The notes beneath the pieces were generated by a model. It was not told the DNA's origin, searched no databases, and worked only from the letters and a program-made list of their open reading frames with translations. 64,000 bases of DNA from positions 372,001 through 436,000 of the forward strand of contig CANKZZ010000002.1 in NCBI GenBank assembly GCA_947488655.1, given 5' to 3'. How positions within the stretch are numbered: position 1 is the first letter of the stretch; every line of letters begins with the position of its first letter. The position numbers and the translations under genes were made by a program. This DNA comes from an uncultured Psychroserpens sp. (GTDB lineage Bacteria > Bacteroidota > Bacteroidia > Flavobacteriales > Flavobacteriaceae). Shown piece by piece: positions 25,033-35,300 of this stretch.

Positions 25033-26073
25033 CTAAGTTTTTCTTATTGCTAGTGATTTGATTAGATATAATCTATAACTTTTGTTTGTGAGAAGTAAAT
25101 TAATTCTATGTGATAAATAAAAGGTAATGTATTTTGTAATATTTTCAATTTTATGAAAAATCTTAGATTTCATTTTTAACAAATAACTGCTTTTCTTTAA
25201 TCTATTTATTAACGTGGTTTTTTGAGATTTAAATTGCTTAAACCAAATTGAATTTAAAGTGATAAAATGGGACGTGTATTTTAAACTTAAAAATTTGGTT
25301 GTATCTGGTGTAAGTATGTCTAATTTGAGAACTAGACTATCATACGAGTTTTTTAAATTAAGAGTATTGTAATAATAATTGCTATCGTTTATCGCAGTGG
25401 TTAATATATTAATTTGATTAAGGTGAGTTTGGCTTGGTAATGTAAAACTGTTAATTATTACTTTATTAGAAAGTAAATCCTCCACCGATAATAAACTTCT
25501 ATATGATGGGTTTAAAACATGTCTATGTAATTCTATTGCAGCTAATTTATTTTTATTTACTTGTCTAGGGAGATGTCTAAAATGAGGTCGTTCATAATTA
25601 AAGTTAACTAAATTATCATAACCTATATTTTTTATTAATCTAAAAGTATTTTCTAGATCTTTCTCTCCAACTAATACGTCAAAATCTCCAATCATTCTCT
25701 CACCTAAATCTTTATAATAACCTCCTAGAAGTAAGGCCATACCTTTTATAAAAACATAATTTATATCATGTTTATCAAGGGTGTCTACCAATACACGAGC
25801 CTCATCTATTAGTTTTTGGTTTCTATTTCTATTAATAGAGGTGAGTTCTTCTAAGTAATCACGTAAATCATTTGGTAAATGAGCTAACAAATTCTTTTGC
25901 TTGAGTCTACAATACACTGTCGTTAACACAAGATGTTGGCTCGAAATTTTAACCAGATTATCCCAATCAATATGAGTAGATTTTAGTTGCTTTTTTAAAC
26001 CATCATCGTCATTGTTAAAATTTAAAATGTCGGCAATTAGCTTGTAGGTTTCTATGTTGGAATTTTTTTGCAA
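25033..26073 (-). CDS. Nucleotidyltransferase-fold protein (NTP_transf_5 type)
   Basis: 346 aa, soluble. Residues ~100-145 match the NTP_transf_5 nucleotidyltransferase core: YVFIKGMALLLGGYY (KG at 110-111), then the metal-binding pair D130-x-D132 in MIGDFDVLV. The C-terminal half is basic, rich in Asn and Lys, and less conserved. Family members occur beside HPr-kinase-like proteins and PqqD-like domains in peptide or cell-surface clusters; the reaction is not known. It is the last gene of a three-gene minus-strand cassette, 43 bases after the HprK-like gene. Confidence 0.78.
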   Translation of the reverse strand: MQKNSNIETYKLIADILNFNNDDDGLKKQLKSTHIDWDNLVKISSQHLVLTTVYCRLKQKNLLAHLPNDLRDYLEELTSINRNRNQKLIDEARVLVDTLDKHDINYVFIKGMALLLGGYYKDLGERMIGDFDVLVGEKDLENTFRLIKNIGYDNLVNFNYERPHFRHLPRQVNKNKLAAIELHRHVLNPSYRSLLSVEDLLSNKVIINSFTLPSQTHLNQINILTTAINDSNYYYNTLNLKNSYDSLVLKLDILTPDTTKFLSLKYTSHFITLNSIWFKQFKSQKTTLINRLKKSSYLLKMKSKIFHKIENITKYITFYLSHRINLLLTNKSYRLYLIKSLAIRKT

Positions 26074-26116
26074 ATAAACAGGTCTTATATTTTAAACAAA
26101 TATGAGCAATAAAAAT

Positions 26117-27253
26117 TTAACTGTTAATTTGATTCTTAAGACTTTCTATTGCGAATTGATTATCACTGTAACAAAGCTCGTAAAACTTAACAGTCTCTAA
26201 CCAATTTAGAAATTGTTGGGCATGTTTAGGATTTGGTGAAATCCACGAATCTGGAATTAAAGTCTCAAGTATTTTTTCTACGGAAATTGGATTTAATTCA
26301 GATTTTTTAGTCTTATCATACTTTACATAAACTATAGTTTTACAAGGAAGATGTGATGAACTATTTTTTATTTCGTGATAATTAGGAACATATTTTAAAT
26401 TCACCTTTTTAGGTCCATTGAAATAGGTTTCTAAAGAGTTGAAACTTGGTATATGAGATTCTAACAGTTCAAAAGCACCTTTCTTTATTGAAATGGCACT
26501 TGGGTATCTATATAATTCTAAATCCTCGTACATAGGAGTAAAATCATCTGCAATTAAATCAAAACCATTAGCCATTAATAAAGCCGACAATGTACTTTTT
26601 CCGTTGCCAGAATCTCCAATTAACATCATAGCATTTTTAGAGTTTGCAACTGTTGAGGCATGAAACGTTGCAATCCAATTTTCATTATTTTTATTATGAA
26701 TTGTATTAGTTAATTCTAATGCAAAGCGACCTTGAAGTAAATGAAAATTTTCAGTTTTAAAACTCCCTACTAGTTCTTTATTTTTATTTAGGTGCAAATA
26801 GTCACCAGTTTTAAATACATCAAATTCTGTATCAAAAGTAGTGCTGTCTTTTATTAATTTATGTGCAATTTGTGGATGAATTATACTTTCTATAAGAGTC
26901 GAAGCATAATTTATTTTAATAATTATAGATTTAAACTTATAATATCTTTCAATATCTAATAGTGGTACAACCTCTGTTTTAAAATTTGAATTATCCTGCT
27001 GTAGTGTTAGATTAGCTTCATACAAAAATGTAGAAATTTCTTCAAAAATACCATTACACGTCTCAGGACTTCCTAATAACAGGGTGTGTTGTAGATTGTC
27101 GATAAAAGTTTTAGCGTTATTAGTTTCTAAAAACAAGTTAATTAATAACCATGCGTCTTTAGATACAACGACGTATCTATTTGATTCTTTAAACCAAAGA
27201 ATGAAACAATCATTAATGTTACGAATGTGCTCTGGAGCTAAATTCGCTTTCAA
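26117..27253 (-). CDS. PqqD-like/HPr-kinase-like fusion protein
   Basis: 378 aa. Residues ~10-85 look like a PqqD-type winged helix (RYVVVSKDAWLLINLF, then a regular helical stretch), the fold that recognises peptide leaders in RiPP pathways; this part is a weak match. Residues ~170-378 are an HPr-kinase-like ATPase with Walker A GDSGNGKS at 213-220 and LIADDFTPM after it, equivalent to the second catalytic motif. Such proteins are not true HPr kinases; several act with asparagine-synthetase or radical-SAM peptide systems, though none is present here. Starts 15 bases after the 53-aa peptide gene. Confidence 0.75.
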   Translation of the reverse strand: MKANLAPEHIRNINDCFILWFKESNRYVVVSKDAWLLINLFLETNNAKTFIDNLQHTLLLGSPETCNGIFEEISTFLYEANLTLQQDNSNFKTEVVPLLDIERYYKFKSIIIKINYASTLIESIIHPQIAHKLIKDSTTFDTEFDVFKTGDYLHLNKNKELVGSFKTENFHLLQGRFALELTNTIHNKNNENWIATFHASTVANSKNAMMLIGDSGNGKSTLSALLMANGFDLIADDFTPMYEDLELYRYPSAISIKKGAFELLESHIPSFNSLETYFNGPKKVNLKYVPNYHEIKNSSSHLPCKTIVYVKYDKTKKSELNPISVEKILETLIPDSWISPNPKHAQQFLNWLETVKFYELCYSDNQFAIESLKNQINS

Positions 27254-27268
27254 AATAAATTATTTGAA

Positions 27269-27430
27269 TTAATCAAAAGGATTTCCACCTGGATCTGGAG
27301 GCGAAGAAGCGTGCGCTTTCTTAGGATTAAGAATAAGAAATGTACCCATTGCGGTCAGCGCAGCGTACTTACCCATTTTCTTAATGGCTTCCTTACGGGT
27401 GATTTGATCTTGAGGACTTTTTTTATTCAT
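27269..27430 (-). CDS. 53-aa peptide with Tat-like/leader-like N-terminus, first gene of cassette
   Basis: Translated by hand from the minus strand: ATG at complement 27428-27430, TAA at 27269-27271. The peptide starts MNKKSPQDQITRKEAIKKMG, continues with a hydrophobic stretch (KYAALTAMGTFLILN), then PKKAHA, and ends SSPPDPGGNPFD. The layout (basic start, short hydrophobic core, A-x-A-like cut site, Pro/Gly-rich tail) resembles a signal sequence or a RiPP leader plus core of ~14 residues. It lies 15 bases before the HprK-like gene. Its function is unknown; reality as a gene is supported by position, a promoter element and codon pattern. Confidence 0.7.
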   Translation of the reverse strand: MNKKSPQDQITRKEAIKKMGKYAALTAMGTFLILNPKKAHASSPPDPGGNPFD

Positions 27431-27449
27431 TACATGCGATAATAAGAAG

Positions 27450-27457
27450 CAAAAATA
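27450..27457 (-). promoter_or_regulatory. -7 element for the peptide/HprK/nucleotidyltransferase cassette
   Basis: On the minus strand TATTTTTG matches TAnnTTTG, 20 bases before the peptide ATG. No matching -33 TTG is seen at the usual spacing. Confidence 0.4.
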
Positions 27458-27506
27458 ATAAAATATTCTTACTTAAGTCATTAATTCATTTTAATTTATT
27501 TTAAAA

Positions 27507-30500
27507 CTATTCAATAACAACCTTTTGAGATGTTTTGTTAAGGTCATTTTGTAGTTTAACGATATATATACCAGTACTTACGTTAGAAACATCAATACGG
27601 TTTTGTATTTGATTTAATTCTAATTTAGAAGCTAAAACTAATCGACCTTGAAGGTCAAATATATTAACCGTCGTATTATCTAATACTTGTCCATTTATTA
27701 CAAGCTCTTTAGTAGCTTTTGAGACAAAAACATCAAGAGTATCAAAGTTATTAGATGGCGTAGATAGCGATTCATCAGTAAATCTTAAAAAGTATCTACC
27801 TGTATCTTTTATATCTACATTAGTAGTTAAAACATAATCTCCAGCGTTTAATAATGTGATTGTACTATTTACTGTATCTTCTAAAAAGACATCAACAGTA
27901 TTTGGTAGACTTGACGCTTTAATACTAATTGTAAATTGTTCTCCAGCATTAACGTTTACACCTAATGGTACTACAACGCTAGATAAACTTGAAGAAGGTA
28001 AAGATTGTATAGCCATATCTATACCGTCATTACTTTCTATAAGGTGAGTAAAAATAGCAAAATCATTAGGAGCTTCATTCCCAAAAACACTCGTGTCAAA
28101 TCCTGGGTCTAATCCTAAAGAAACATTGTCTGTTAAAAAATACAAATCTGTAGTATACATGGCATCACTCTTACTAATCTCTAAAGTAATAAAAGCATTT
28201 TCAGTAATACCTTGTCTACCCATTATAAAATCATCTGAGTTCCCATTAGTATCTGCAATTCTCATGTCTGGGTTGAAGTTTACTGTTGCTCCACCTGGTG
28301 CAGATGTTACTAAAAACCCTTGTCCTGGAGCAATAAATTCATCTGAGTTTAATACAAAATAGCCTAAATTACGAACAATGAAACCATCTGTAGCATCACC
28401 ATCATAACCGTAAATTCCAGATGAAGAATTATTAAAAGCAGAACTGTTTGCTGTTAAAAATGCGCTCATTGATAGGTATGAAGGGTATGGGTTACCTATT
28501 AAATTCCACTGACTTGCGTTACCAACATTAACTGGTACTGGTATACTCCCTGTTTCTACATCTCCTACAAATGTAAACGTAGAATTTGGTGCAGGAGTAG
28601 TTGAGGCAGAACGATAGCCTTGACCTGCAGTTAAAACATCACCATTATTAGAAGCGTTAAAATTAACGTAAGCATTGTTATCATTATCAAATGGTCCAAA
28701 TAAAAATGATGGAACACCATTAATATTTCCTGTAGGAATGTTTGTATTTGCAGCTGCAAAAACCTCAAATGTTTGACTAGAGTTTGTTACAGGAGCAGCT
28801 ATTAAATCGTTTTGACCCGTTGTAGAGCCTGTTGTATTATTAAAAATGTTTATATGACGTCTGTAAATCACATCTCCAATAGAAGAGCCTCCAACAATTA
28901 AACTAGAATAATTATCAGAAACTGAGTTTAAATCTAAACTACCACCAATATTTGTTAAATCTCCACCAAGTGTTAAGCTTTCTGCTGGATCAATGGTTAA
29001 ACTTCCACTAGAAAATATTGATAGATTTGTACCAATGTTAAAATTCACTAAACCTGGTTGACTTGTATTTGTTAAATCTAAAATAGTATTATCAATAATA
29101 ACATTATCTGGTACGCCAGAGCCTACCAATGAACCATCTGTCCATTCATTGAAACGATTATACGTATCAATAACATCCATATAAATAAGGGAAGAACCAA
29201 TACCGTAATTAGGCACAAGGTTTGTAAATCCTCCGTCTGCAATAATTAAATTTCCATCAACATTAAATGATCCATTACCACTAACACCTCCTGTGATTTC
29301 AAAATTTGAATCGGCATTAACTGTGAATATTCCTGTAGTTGTGATATCTATATTATTAGTTGTGAAATCTGTATTTAAGCTAACAGTGTTATTAATTATA
29401 ACTTCATCACCTTCTAATGGTGCGTTGCCATTAACCCATGTTTCATTTGTAGTCCACAAACCATCGTTTGAAGAAGGTGCTAGGCCACCTTTTTTTCTGC
29501 TAGTAGCTTGGTAATAGGTTATAAAATCAATTGGAGTCGTTCCAGGACTTTCTGTAGCTGTATTGTCTCCAATTGATTCATCAGATCTAAAGGCGGTATT
29601 TGCATTGAGATAAGTTGCAAGAAATTTAAAACTTTCTCCGCCTGCTATAGCATTGATATTTGAAAAATCAATATTAAAAGCATAACTCTCTGCATTATTT
29701 TCACCTGATGGACTTAACGATGCACTTTGAACAAAATTATGTGAGCCATTCTCAACAATTTCAAATAATCCTGCAAAATTATTATTTAAAGATATTGCAT
29801 AGTCAGGTTCAAAACCTGGAGGGAAATTAACCGTAGATCTTGATATACCAGAAAAGCCAGATACAGCTTTTCTTCCGTCGTCACCTGTATCTGTTAAATT
29901 AGCAGTAGATGAAATTCCTCCTGGCTGACTGTCGATATATACAACAATGTGATTTTCGAATAACCCAAGATTGCCACCAACACCTCTATTAAAAGTGAAG
30001 TTAATGTTTGAACCAGAGCTAGCATCAATTTCAAAACTACCAGTACCTAAAGGTCCATCAAATCCTGTTGCAGTATTTCCTGGATATGTGCCACCAATAC
30101 CTTCAATTTTAAAGTCTTCGAAAGCTATATCTTCATTACCAGAATTTACGCTAACTGTTAATCTCAAATCTAATGAAGTGTCTGTAGCTGTAGTAAATAA
30201 TAACTTAGAGAATTTTTGAAATGTTGATGTTAATTGGATACCGTCACCAACGCCATCAAAATCTGTATCTTCTTGAAAAAATGTATTAAATCCTTCAACG
30301 TTATTGAAAGCCAAAAAGCTAATCCAAGGTTCAGACCCATTGGTTCTATATTCTACTAAAATTTCGTCGGCATTGTCAATAGATTCTGTAGCTGCAGATG
30401 CAAATTTTCCTGTAAAGCGAATACCAGTAAATCCTTCGATATTTATTCCTGACCAAATCAATTGACTTGGGTTAGAACCTCCATTAACAGCATCAATATC

Positions 30501-32165
30501 TTGAGCAGCAAAAAAGTTACCGTTATTTCCAGTATATGCAATATTTATGTTTGAACCGTCGGTAATTTGAAAATAATCTGTTGATCCATTATTACCTTCA
30601 GCACCAAGTGTAACATTGTATAGCGAGTTATCTGTAAAAGTTTCGCACCAAATACTAGATCGATTTGGAGCAACGCCAAATGCATTACTAAGATTACTAT
30701 TATTTAAACCTGTAGCATTAGCAGTTAGGGTACCTACACCTGAGGTATTAATTAATAAATTATCAAACAATGAGCTTCCATTTATTGCGTTTACAGATGT
30801 TGTAGCACTATTAGAAAATGAGAGATCGTTAACAGTTAAATCTATTTGACCAGTATAGTCAATATCTTTATTACCATTTATATCTACCGCGTCAACAATT
30901 ACAGCTGGATTAATAGCAATATTAATTTCTGAATTAGATGGCTGTTGAGCAAATATTAAATCGGAAGCCACAACATTAATTGTAGTTTCTGGTCCGGTAA
31001 TAGTTCCTAAAGTTAAAGGATTTATAAATGTAGATCCAGAGGCATTTGCTTCAAATCCATTTGTAGTATCACTAATTTCAAATTGTATGATGCTATTATC
31101 TACTATATCATTTTCTTTTAAGTAGAATCCTAATACAAATTCTAGTGAGCTACCATTAGCTACAGTTATTGGTGTATCAAAGTCTAGTGTAATATCTGTA
31201 TCAGTAATAGTAACGGTAGGAGAATAATCTACTAAATTTTCATCATAAAGTGTAATACCTTCAATAGTTGTAGGCCATAAAGCAGTATTGTTGGCTCCTG
31301 GTGTAAAGCGCATTTTTGTAACGTTGGTTGGTAATGCGTCTCCAGATGCTTGATCTTCTATAACAAAGCCAAATACTTCCGCATCATCTGCAATGGTAAT
31401 TGAGTTACTCGCAACAATAGTTGAATTGCTAATTTGTGGTGTTGCTGCAAAAATTTCAGTATCATTATTATTCATATTTCCTGAAATATTCTCTACTAGC
31501 AGATCATCCATCCATAATAGACCAGCCCTTGTACTAGTATAAGTAAAGCTAAGTCCAAAAAAATTATTAAATGTATAATCTGTATTAATTCCTGTGCCTT
31601 CTGAAATAAGATTGTCAAAACCACCATCAGTATCTACGAATAATTCCCATTCACCGTTAAGAGATCTTGTTACTTTAATACCAACAGTATCATTTCCATC
31701 CCAATTTATACTAGAAGATATTATAGAGCCATCAGCAGACCCATTGGTAACTTTCCATAATGTTAAAATATCAGATGTTCCAGTTAGGTTAACTCCTATT
31801 ACATAACCATCTACGTTATTTGAATTTAGATTAAATTCATTAGCGGTTAAATATACCCAGAACTTATTAGCTCCTGAAGGGTCCCAATTGCCATTTGATA
31901 GGTTGAATTGCCAATTAGTATCTTGATTATTTAAATCTAATGCAGATGTGTTATAAGCAATATAACTAGATCCAGCGGATCCTGAAATATTGTGTTTTAG
32001 TGATCTGTTTCCAGTAATTGGGTTTGTTGTGGAGTTTGCCCAAGAAAACGCAGAGCCTTGTCCCCATCCTGTTAAATTTCCATCTTCAAAATCATCAATA
32101 ATAACTTGTCCAAATCCTAAATTTGCTACTAATAGTAGCATAATAAACGCGTAAAAATGTTTCAT
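27507..32165 (-). CDS. Very large T9SS-secreted surface protein
   Basis: 1552 aa. Signal peptide (MKHFYAFIMLLLVANLGFG, then Q), a long stretch of beta-rich Asn/Thr/Ser repeats, and a C-terminal ~80-residue type A sorting domain (DTGRYFLRF, then IFDLQGRLV...NVSTGIYIVKL), which directs export by the type IX secretion system. N-terminal ~200 residues resemble a lectin/laminin-like beta sandwich (DLNNQDTNWQFNLSNG). Around residues 1130-1350 is a block nearly shared with the neighbouring 1181-aa protein (GVPSFLFGPFD, WNLIGNPYPSYL). No catalytic motif seen; likely adhesin or surface-layer role. Has its own consensus promoter. Confidence 0.85.
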   Translation of the reverse strand: MKHFYAFIMLLLVANLGFGQVIIDDFEDGNLTGWGQGSAFSWANSTTNPITGNRSLKHNISGSAGSSYIAYNTSALDLNNQDTNWQFNLSNGNWDPSGANKFWVYLTANEFNLNSNNVDGYVIGVNLTGTSDILTLWKVTNGSADGSIISSSINWDGNDTVGIKVTRSLNGEWELFVDTDGGFDNLISEGTGINTDYTFNNFFGLSFTYTSTRAGLLWMDDLLVENISGNMNNNDTEIFAATPQISNSTIVASNSITIADDAEVFGFVIEDQASGDALPTNVTKMRFTPGANNTALWPTTIEGITLYDENLVDYSPTVTITDTDITLDFDTPITVANGSSLEFVLGFYLKENDIVDNSIIQFEISDTTNGFEANASGSTFINPLTLGTITGPETTINVVASDLIFAQQPSNSEINIAINPAVIVDAVDINGNKDIDYTGQIDLTVNDLSFSNSATTSVNAINGSSLFDNLLINTSGVGTLTANATGLNNSNLSNAFGVAPNRSSIWCETFTDNSLYNVTLGAEGNNGSTDYFQITDGSNINIAYTGNNGNFFAAQDIDAVNGGSNPSQLIWSGINIEGFTGIRFTGKFASAATESIDNADEILVEYRTNGSEPWISFLAFNNVEGFNTFFQEDTDFDGVGDGIQLTSTFQKFSKLLFTTATDTSLDLRLTVSVNSGNEDIAFEDFKIEGIGGTYPGNTATGFDGPLGTGSFEIDASSGSNINFTFNRGVGGNLGLFENHIVVYIDSQPGGISSTANLTDTGDDGRKAVSGFSGISRSTVNFPPGFEPDYAISLNNNFAGLFEIVENGSHNFVQSASLSPSGENNAESYAFNIDFSNINAIAGGESFKFLATYLNANTAFRSDESIGDNTATESPGTTPIDFITYYQATSRKKGGLAPSSNDGLWTTNETWVNGNAPLEGDEVIINNTVSLNTDFTTNNIDITTTGIFTVNADSNFEITGGVSGNGSFNVDGNLIIADGGFTNLVPNYGIGSSLIYMDVIDTYNRFNEWTDGSLVGSGVPDNVIIDNTILDLTNTSQPGLVNFNIGTNLSIFSSGSLTIDPAESLTLGGDLTNIGGSLDLNSVSDNYSSLIVGGSSIGDVIYRRHINIFNNTTGSTTGQNDLIAAPVTNSSQTFEVFAAANTNIPTGNINGVPSFLFGPFDNDNNAYVNFNASNNGDVLTAGQGYRSASTTPAPNSTFTFVGDVETGSIPVPVNVGNASQWNLIGNPYPSYLSMSAFLTANSSAFNNSSSGIYGYDGDATDGFIVRNLGYFVLNSDEFIAPGQGFLVTSAPGGATVNFNPDMRIADTNGNSDDFIMGRQGITENAFITLEISKSDAMYTTDLYFLTDNVSLGLDPGFDTSVFGNEAPNDFAIFTHLIESNDGIDMAIQSLPSSSLSSVVVPLGVNVNAGEQFTISIKASSLPNTVDVFLEDTVNSTITLLNAGDYVLTTNVDIKDTGRYFLRFTDESLSTPSNNFDTLDVFVSKATKELVINGQVLDNTTVNIFDLQGRLVLASKLELNQIQNRIDVSNVSTGIYIVKLQNDLNKTSQKVVIE

Positions 32166-32236
32166 ATATCGTTATAATATGTTGTTAGTCGATAAAACCA
32201 GAAATATAGCGTTAAGTCTTTGAGAATAAGGGCTCG

Positions 32237-32264
32237 CAAATATAATAAAACTTCTCAATTTCAA
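32237..32264 (-). promoter_or_regulatory. Consensus promoter of the 1552-aa T9SS protein
   Basis: On the minus strand TTG, a 17-base spacer, then TATATTTG. This exactly fits the flavobacterial consensus TTG-N17-TAnnTTTG, ~70 bases before the ATG. Confidence 0.75.
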
Positions 32265-32298
32265 TATAATGCAGTATTATTAAAAAGTTAACAAAAGA

Positions 32299-32325
32299 AA
32301 AAGCACACTTAAAAAGTGTGCTTTT
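32299..32325 (-). terminator. Terminator after the 1181-aa T9SS protein
   Basis: AAAAGCACACTT (32299-32310) pairs with AAGTGTGCTTTT (32314-32325), a perfect 12-bp stem with a T run on the minus strand, 26 bases after the upstream gene's stop. It separates the two large genes. Confidence 0.85.
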
Positions 32326-32350
32326 ATTTATGAAATACGTTTTTAATGTT

Positions 32351-35300
32351 TTACTTAATAATCACTTTTTGTGATTTTTGAGATATTCCATTATTTAATT
32401 TTACAACATATATTCCTGATGTAAATCCAGAAATATCAATTTGATTTGAAGTACTTCTAGTATCTAATTTTGAATTTAAAATCATACGTCCTTGTATGTC
32501 ATAAATTTCAAGCATAGTATCATTTTGAAGTGCTCCTTTAATAAATAATGTTTTTGGAGTTTTAGTAGTATAAATTTGAATTGTTTCAAAATTTTCTTCT
32601 GAAGTCGATAATGCTTCCGCAGAAAATCTTAAGAAGAAACGTCCAGTTCCTGATAAATTTACGCTAGGAGTGAAAATATACTCTGAATCGTTTAATAAAG
32701 TAAACGTATTTGTTACTGTGTCTTCTAAATAAACATCTACAGCGTTTGGTATATTGCTTTCTAAAATGCTAATACTTAATTGTACTCCTTGGTTTGCATT
32801 AACTCCTAATGGGATAATTACATCATTAATGGCATCATAATTTACAGATTGAACTGCTAAATCCAAACCATTATTGTTGTTAACCAGATGCGAATAAATT
32901 GCAAAGTCTGGAGTAACATTATTAAACATAGCTGTATCGTAACCAGAGTCCATGCTTAAAGTTGCATTATCATTAAAATAAACATCAGTTCTAAATATGT
33001 CATTATCGGTAGATAGTTCTAATCTTAAGTTTGCTAGATTAATGTTATTTTCTAATCTACCTACGACAAAATCATCTGTAGTACCAATAGATCGCATTGT
33101 TGGAGTAAAAGTTATTGTTCCTCCACCTGCTTTAGAAGCAACAAAGAAACCTTGTCCTGCAGCCATTACAGCTGTTGGATTAGCATCAGAGTAAGCCTGA
33201 TTCCAAATTACAAAACCATCTTCTAAATCACCATCATATCCATATACACCAGAGTTAGTTGCACTAAACTCACTGTTATTGGTTGATAAGAAATCTGATA
33301 ATTTTATGTAAGATGGATAAGGGTTACCAATTAAATTAAATTCACTTCCAGCACCAACAGTAATTGGAACTAATTTTGTTTCTGTTTCTACATTACCAAC
33401 AAATCTAAATGTAGATCCTGTTGGTGTGTCTGATGCAGTTCTATATCCAATACCTAACTCTATTAAAGATGGATCGTCTGCAGAGGTATAATTAATATAA
33501 TTGTTAGCATCTCTATCAAAAGGTCCAAATAAGAAAGAAGGTACACCTCCAATTGTTCCAGATGGAATGTCTGGATTAACTGTTCTCAAAGCTAAAAACG
33601 TTTGGTCAGCATCAGTAACAGGTGCTGAAACTAAATCATTTTTACCAGTTGTAGACCCTGAGTCTGCAAATTGATTTACGTGTCTGTTATAAATTACTTC
33701 TCCTTGTACTTTATCTGCAATTAAACTAGAGTAAGATGTAGATGATGAGTTAAGTTCTAATAAACCAAAGTTAACTACGCCAGAGTTTGTTGTAACAGAT
33801 TGTCCTGCACTAATTGTAGTGGCTCCAATTTCATTAACATATAAATTATTTAATTCAATATTAGAACCTACAATATAAGTACCATCTAAAACATATGCAT
33901 TATCTAGTCCTGTTGATGCAGATGGTGGGTTTGGTGACCAACCATTATCTTCATAAAGTAAACCGTTAAATACACTACTTAATTTAAAGTTGTCAAAACC
34001 AGAGTAACCATTAATGCCATTATTTCTAACTCTTACTTGCAAAGAAATTGTAGATACTGCACTTGGTATATCTATAGTGATTGAACCTTCATCTGTATCT
34101 ATGGCATCATTCCCATCTAAAAGAAATTCAAAAGCCTGAGGCGTTCCATCATATATAAGTCTATATTGAGCATCATCGTTATTATTTACATAACCATGTA
34201 CATCCCAGTCAAAAGATAATTTAACATCATCAAAATTACTAATATCAATCGTGTCAAAAGTTAAAGTAGCAAAACCAGTGGCACCATTATCACCTTCATC
34301 GTTTAAATCATTTTCACCAAATATATTGTTTGAGAATAAAGGGTTGTCTAAAGGAGATGCATCATTAATATCAATAACTCCATAATATCCATCAGTTCCC
34401 CAACCGTTATCAAATAATGCAACGTTACTAGAGTATGTCCAATCTGGAGTACCACTATCAAAATCTTGTTGTGCAATAGTTATTAATGGACCATCAATAT
34501 TAAAAGTTGTACTCGTACCAGTAATTAAACCTCCACCAAAAGTAATTAATGAAGTTCCAGTTTCTTTTTCCGAAAAAACTATAGTATCAAAAATCGATAC
34601 ACCATTTGTAACTGCATAAGTATTAAATCCAGGCTCTAAAGAACCACCAGAAACTACTGATATGGTACCATTAAAATCTAAATCTATATTTCCGTTTGCA
34701 TCAACAGTATTAACAACTGGAGATGGATTCATCGTTTCAAATTGAAATGAATCAACAGGCTCTTGATCAAAAACAAGGGCTGTTGCAACAACCTCTATTT
34801 TGTTATCATCTGGAGCAATTGGTGTTTGAGCACCACCAGCATCAAAGGCATCAAAAGTAGATCCTAAAAGTGCGTCAGCATTAGCAGAGTTTATCGTTAG
34901 TTGTATTTGATCATTATCTGTAACTGTAGCATTAAAAGTAGCGTAAACATCAAATGTTTTTGAACCATTGTCTGGAGCAGTTATACCAGAGATACCTTCA
35001 AATAAAGTATTATCTGTAACTGTTGTTACTTCGGAAATGTTAGTACTCCCGTCAAAAATAGCTAAAGCAGCTAGATTTGCACTATTAGAAACATTAAAGC
35101 CTAAATCGGTTAGTATTGTTGGTACAGTATCAGCATCTGTTAAGTCATCACCACCATCTTGTACGGTAAATTCACCAATTTTTATAGCGTTGGTAGTTGT
35201 TAATCCTGAGGTTGCATCATATAGAGTATAATCAATATTGTCTGTTGGGTCAAAACTAGTAGACACAATATTTGATTCTGTATCATTAATAGCTGTAGTT

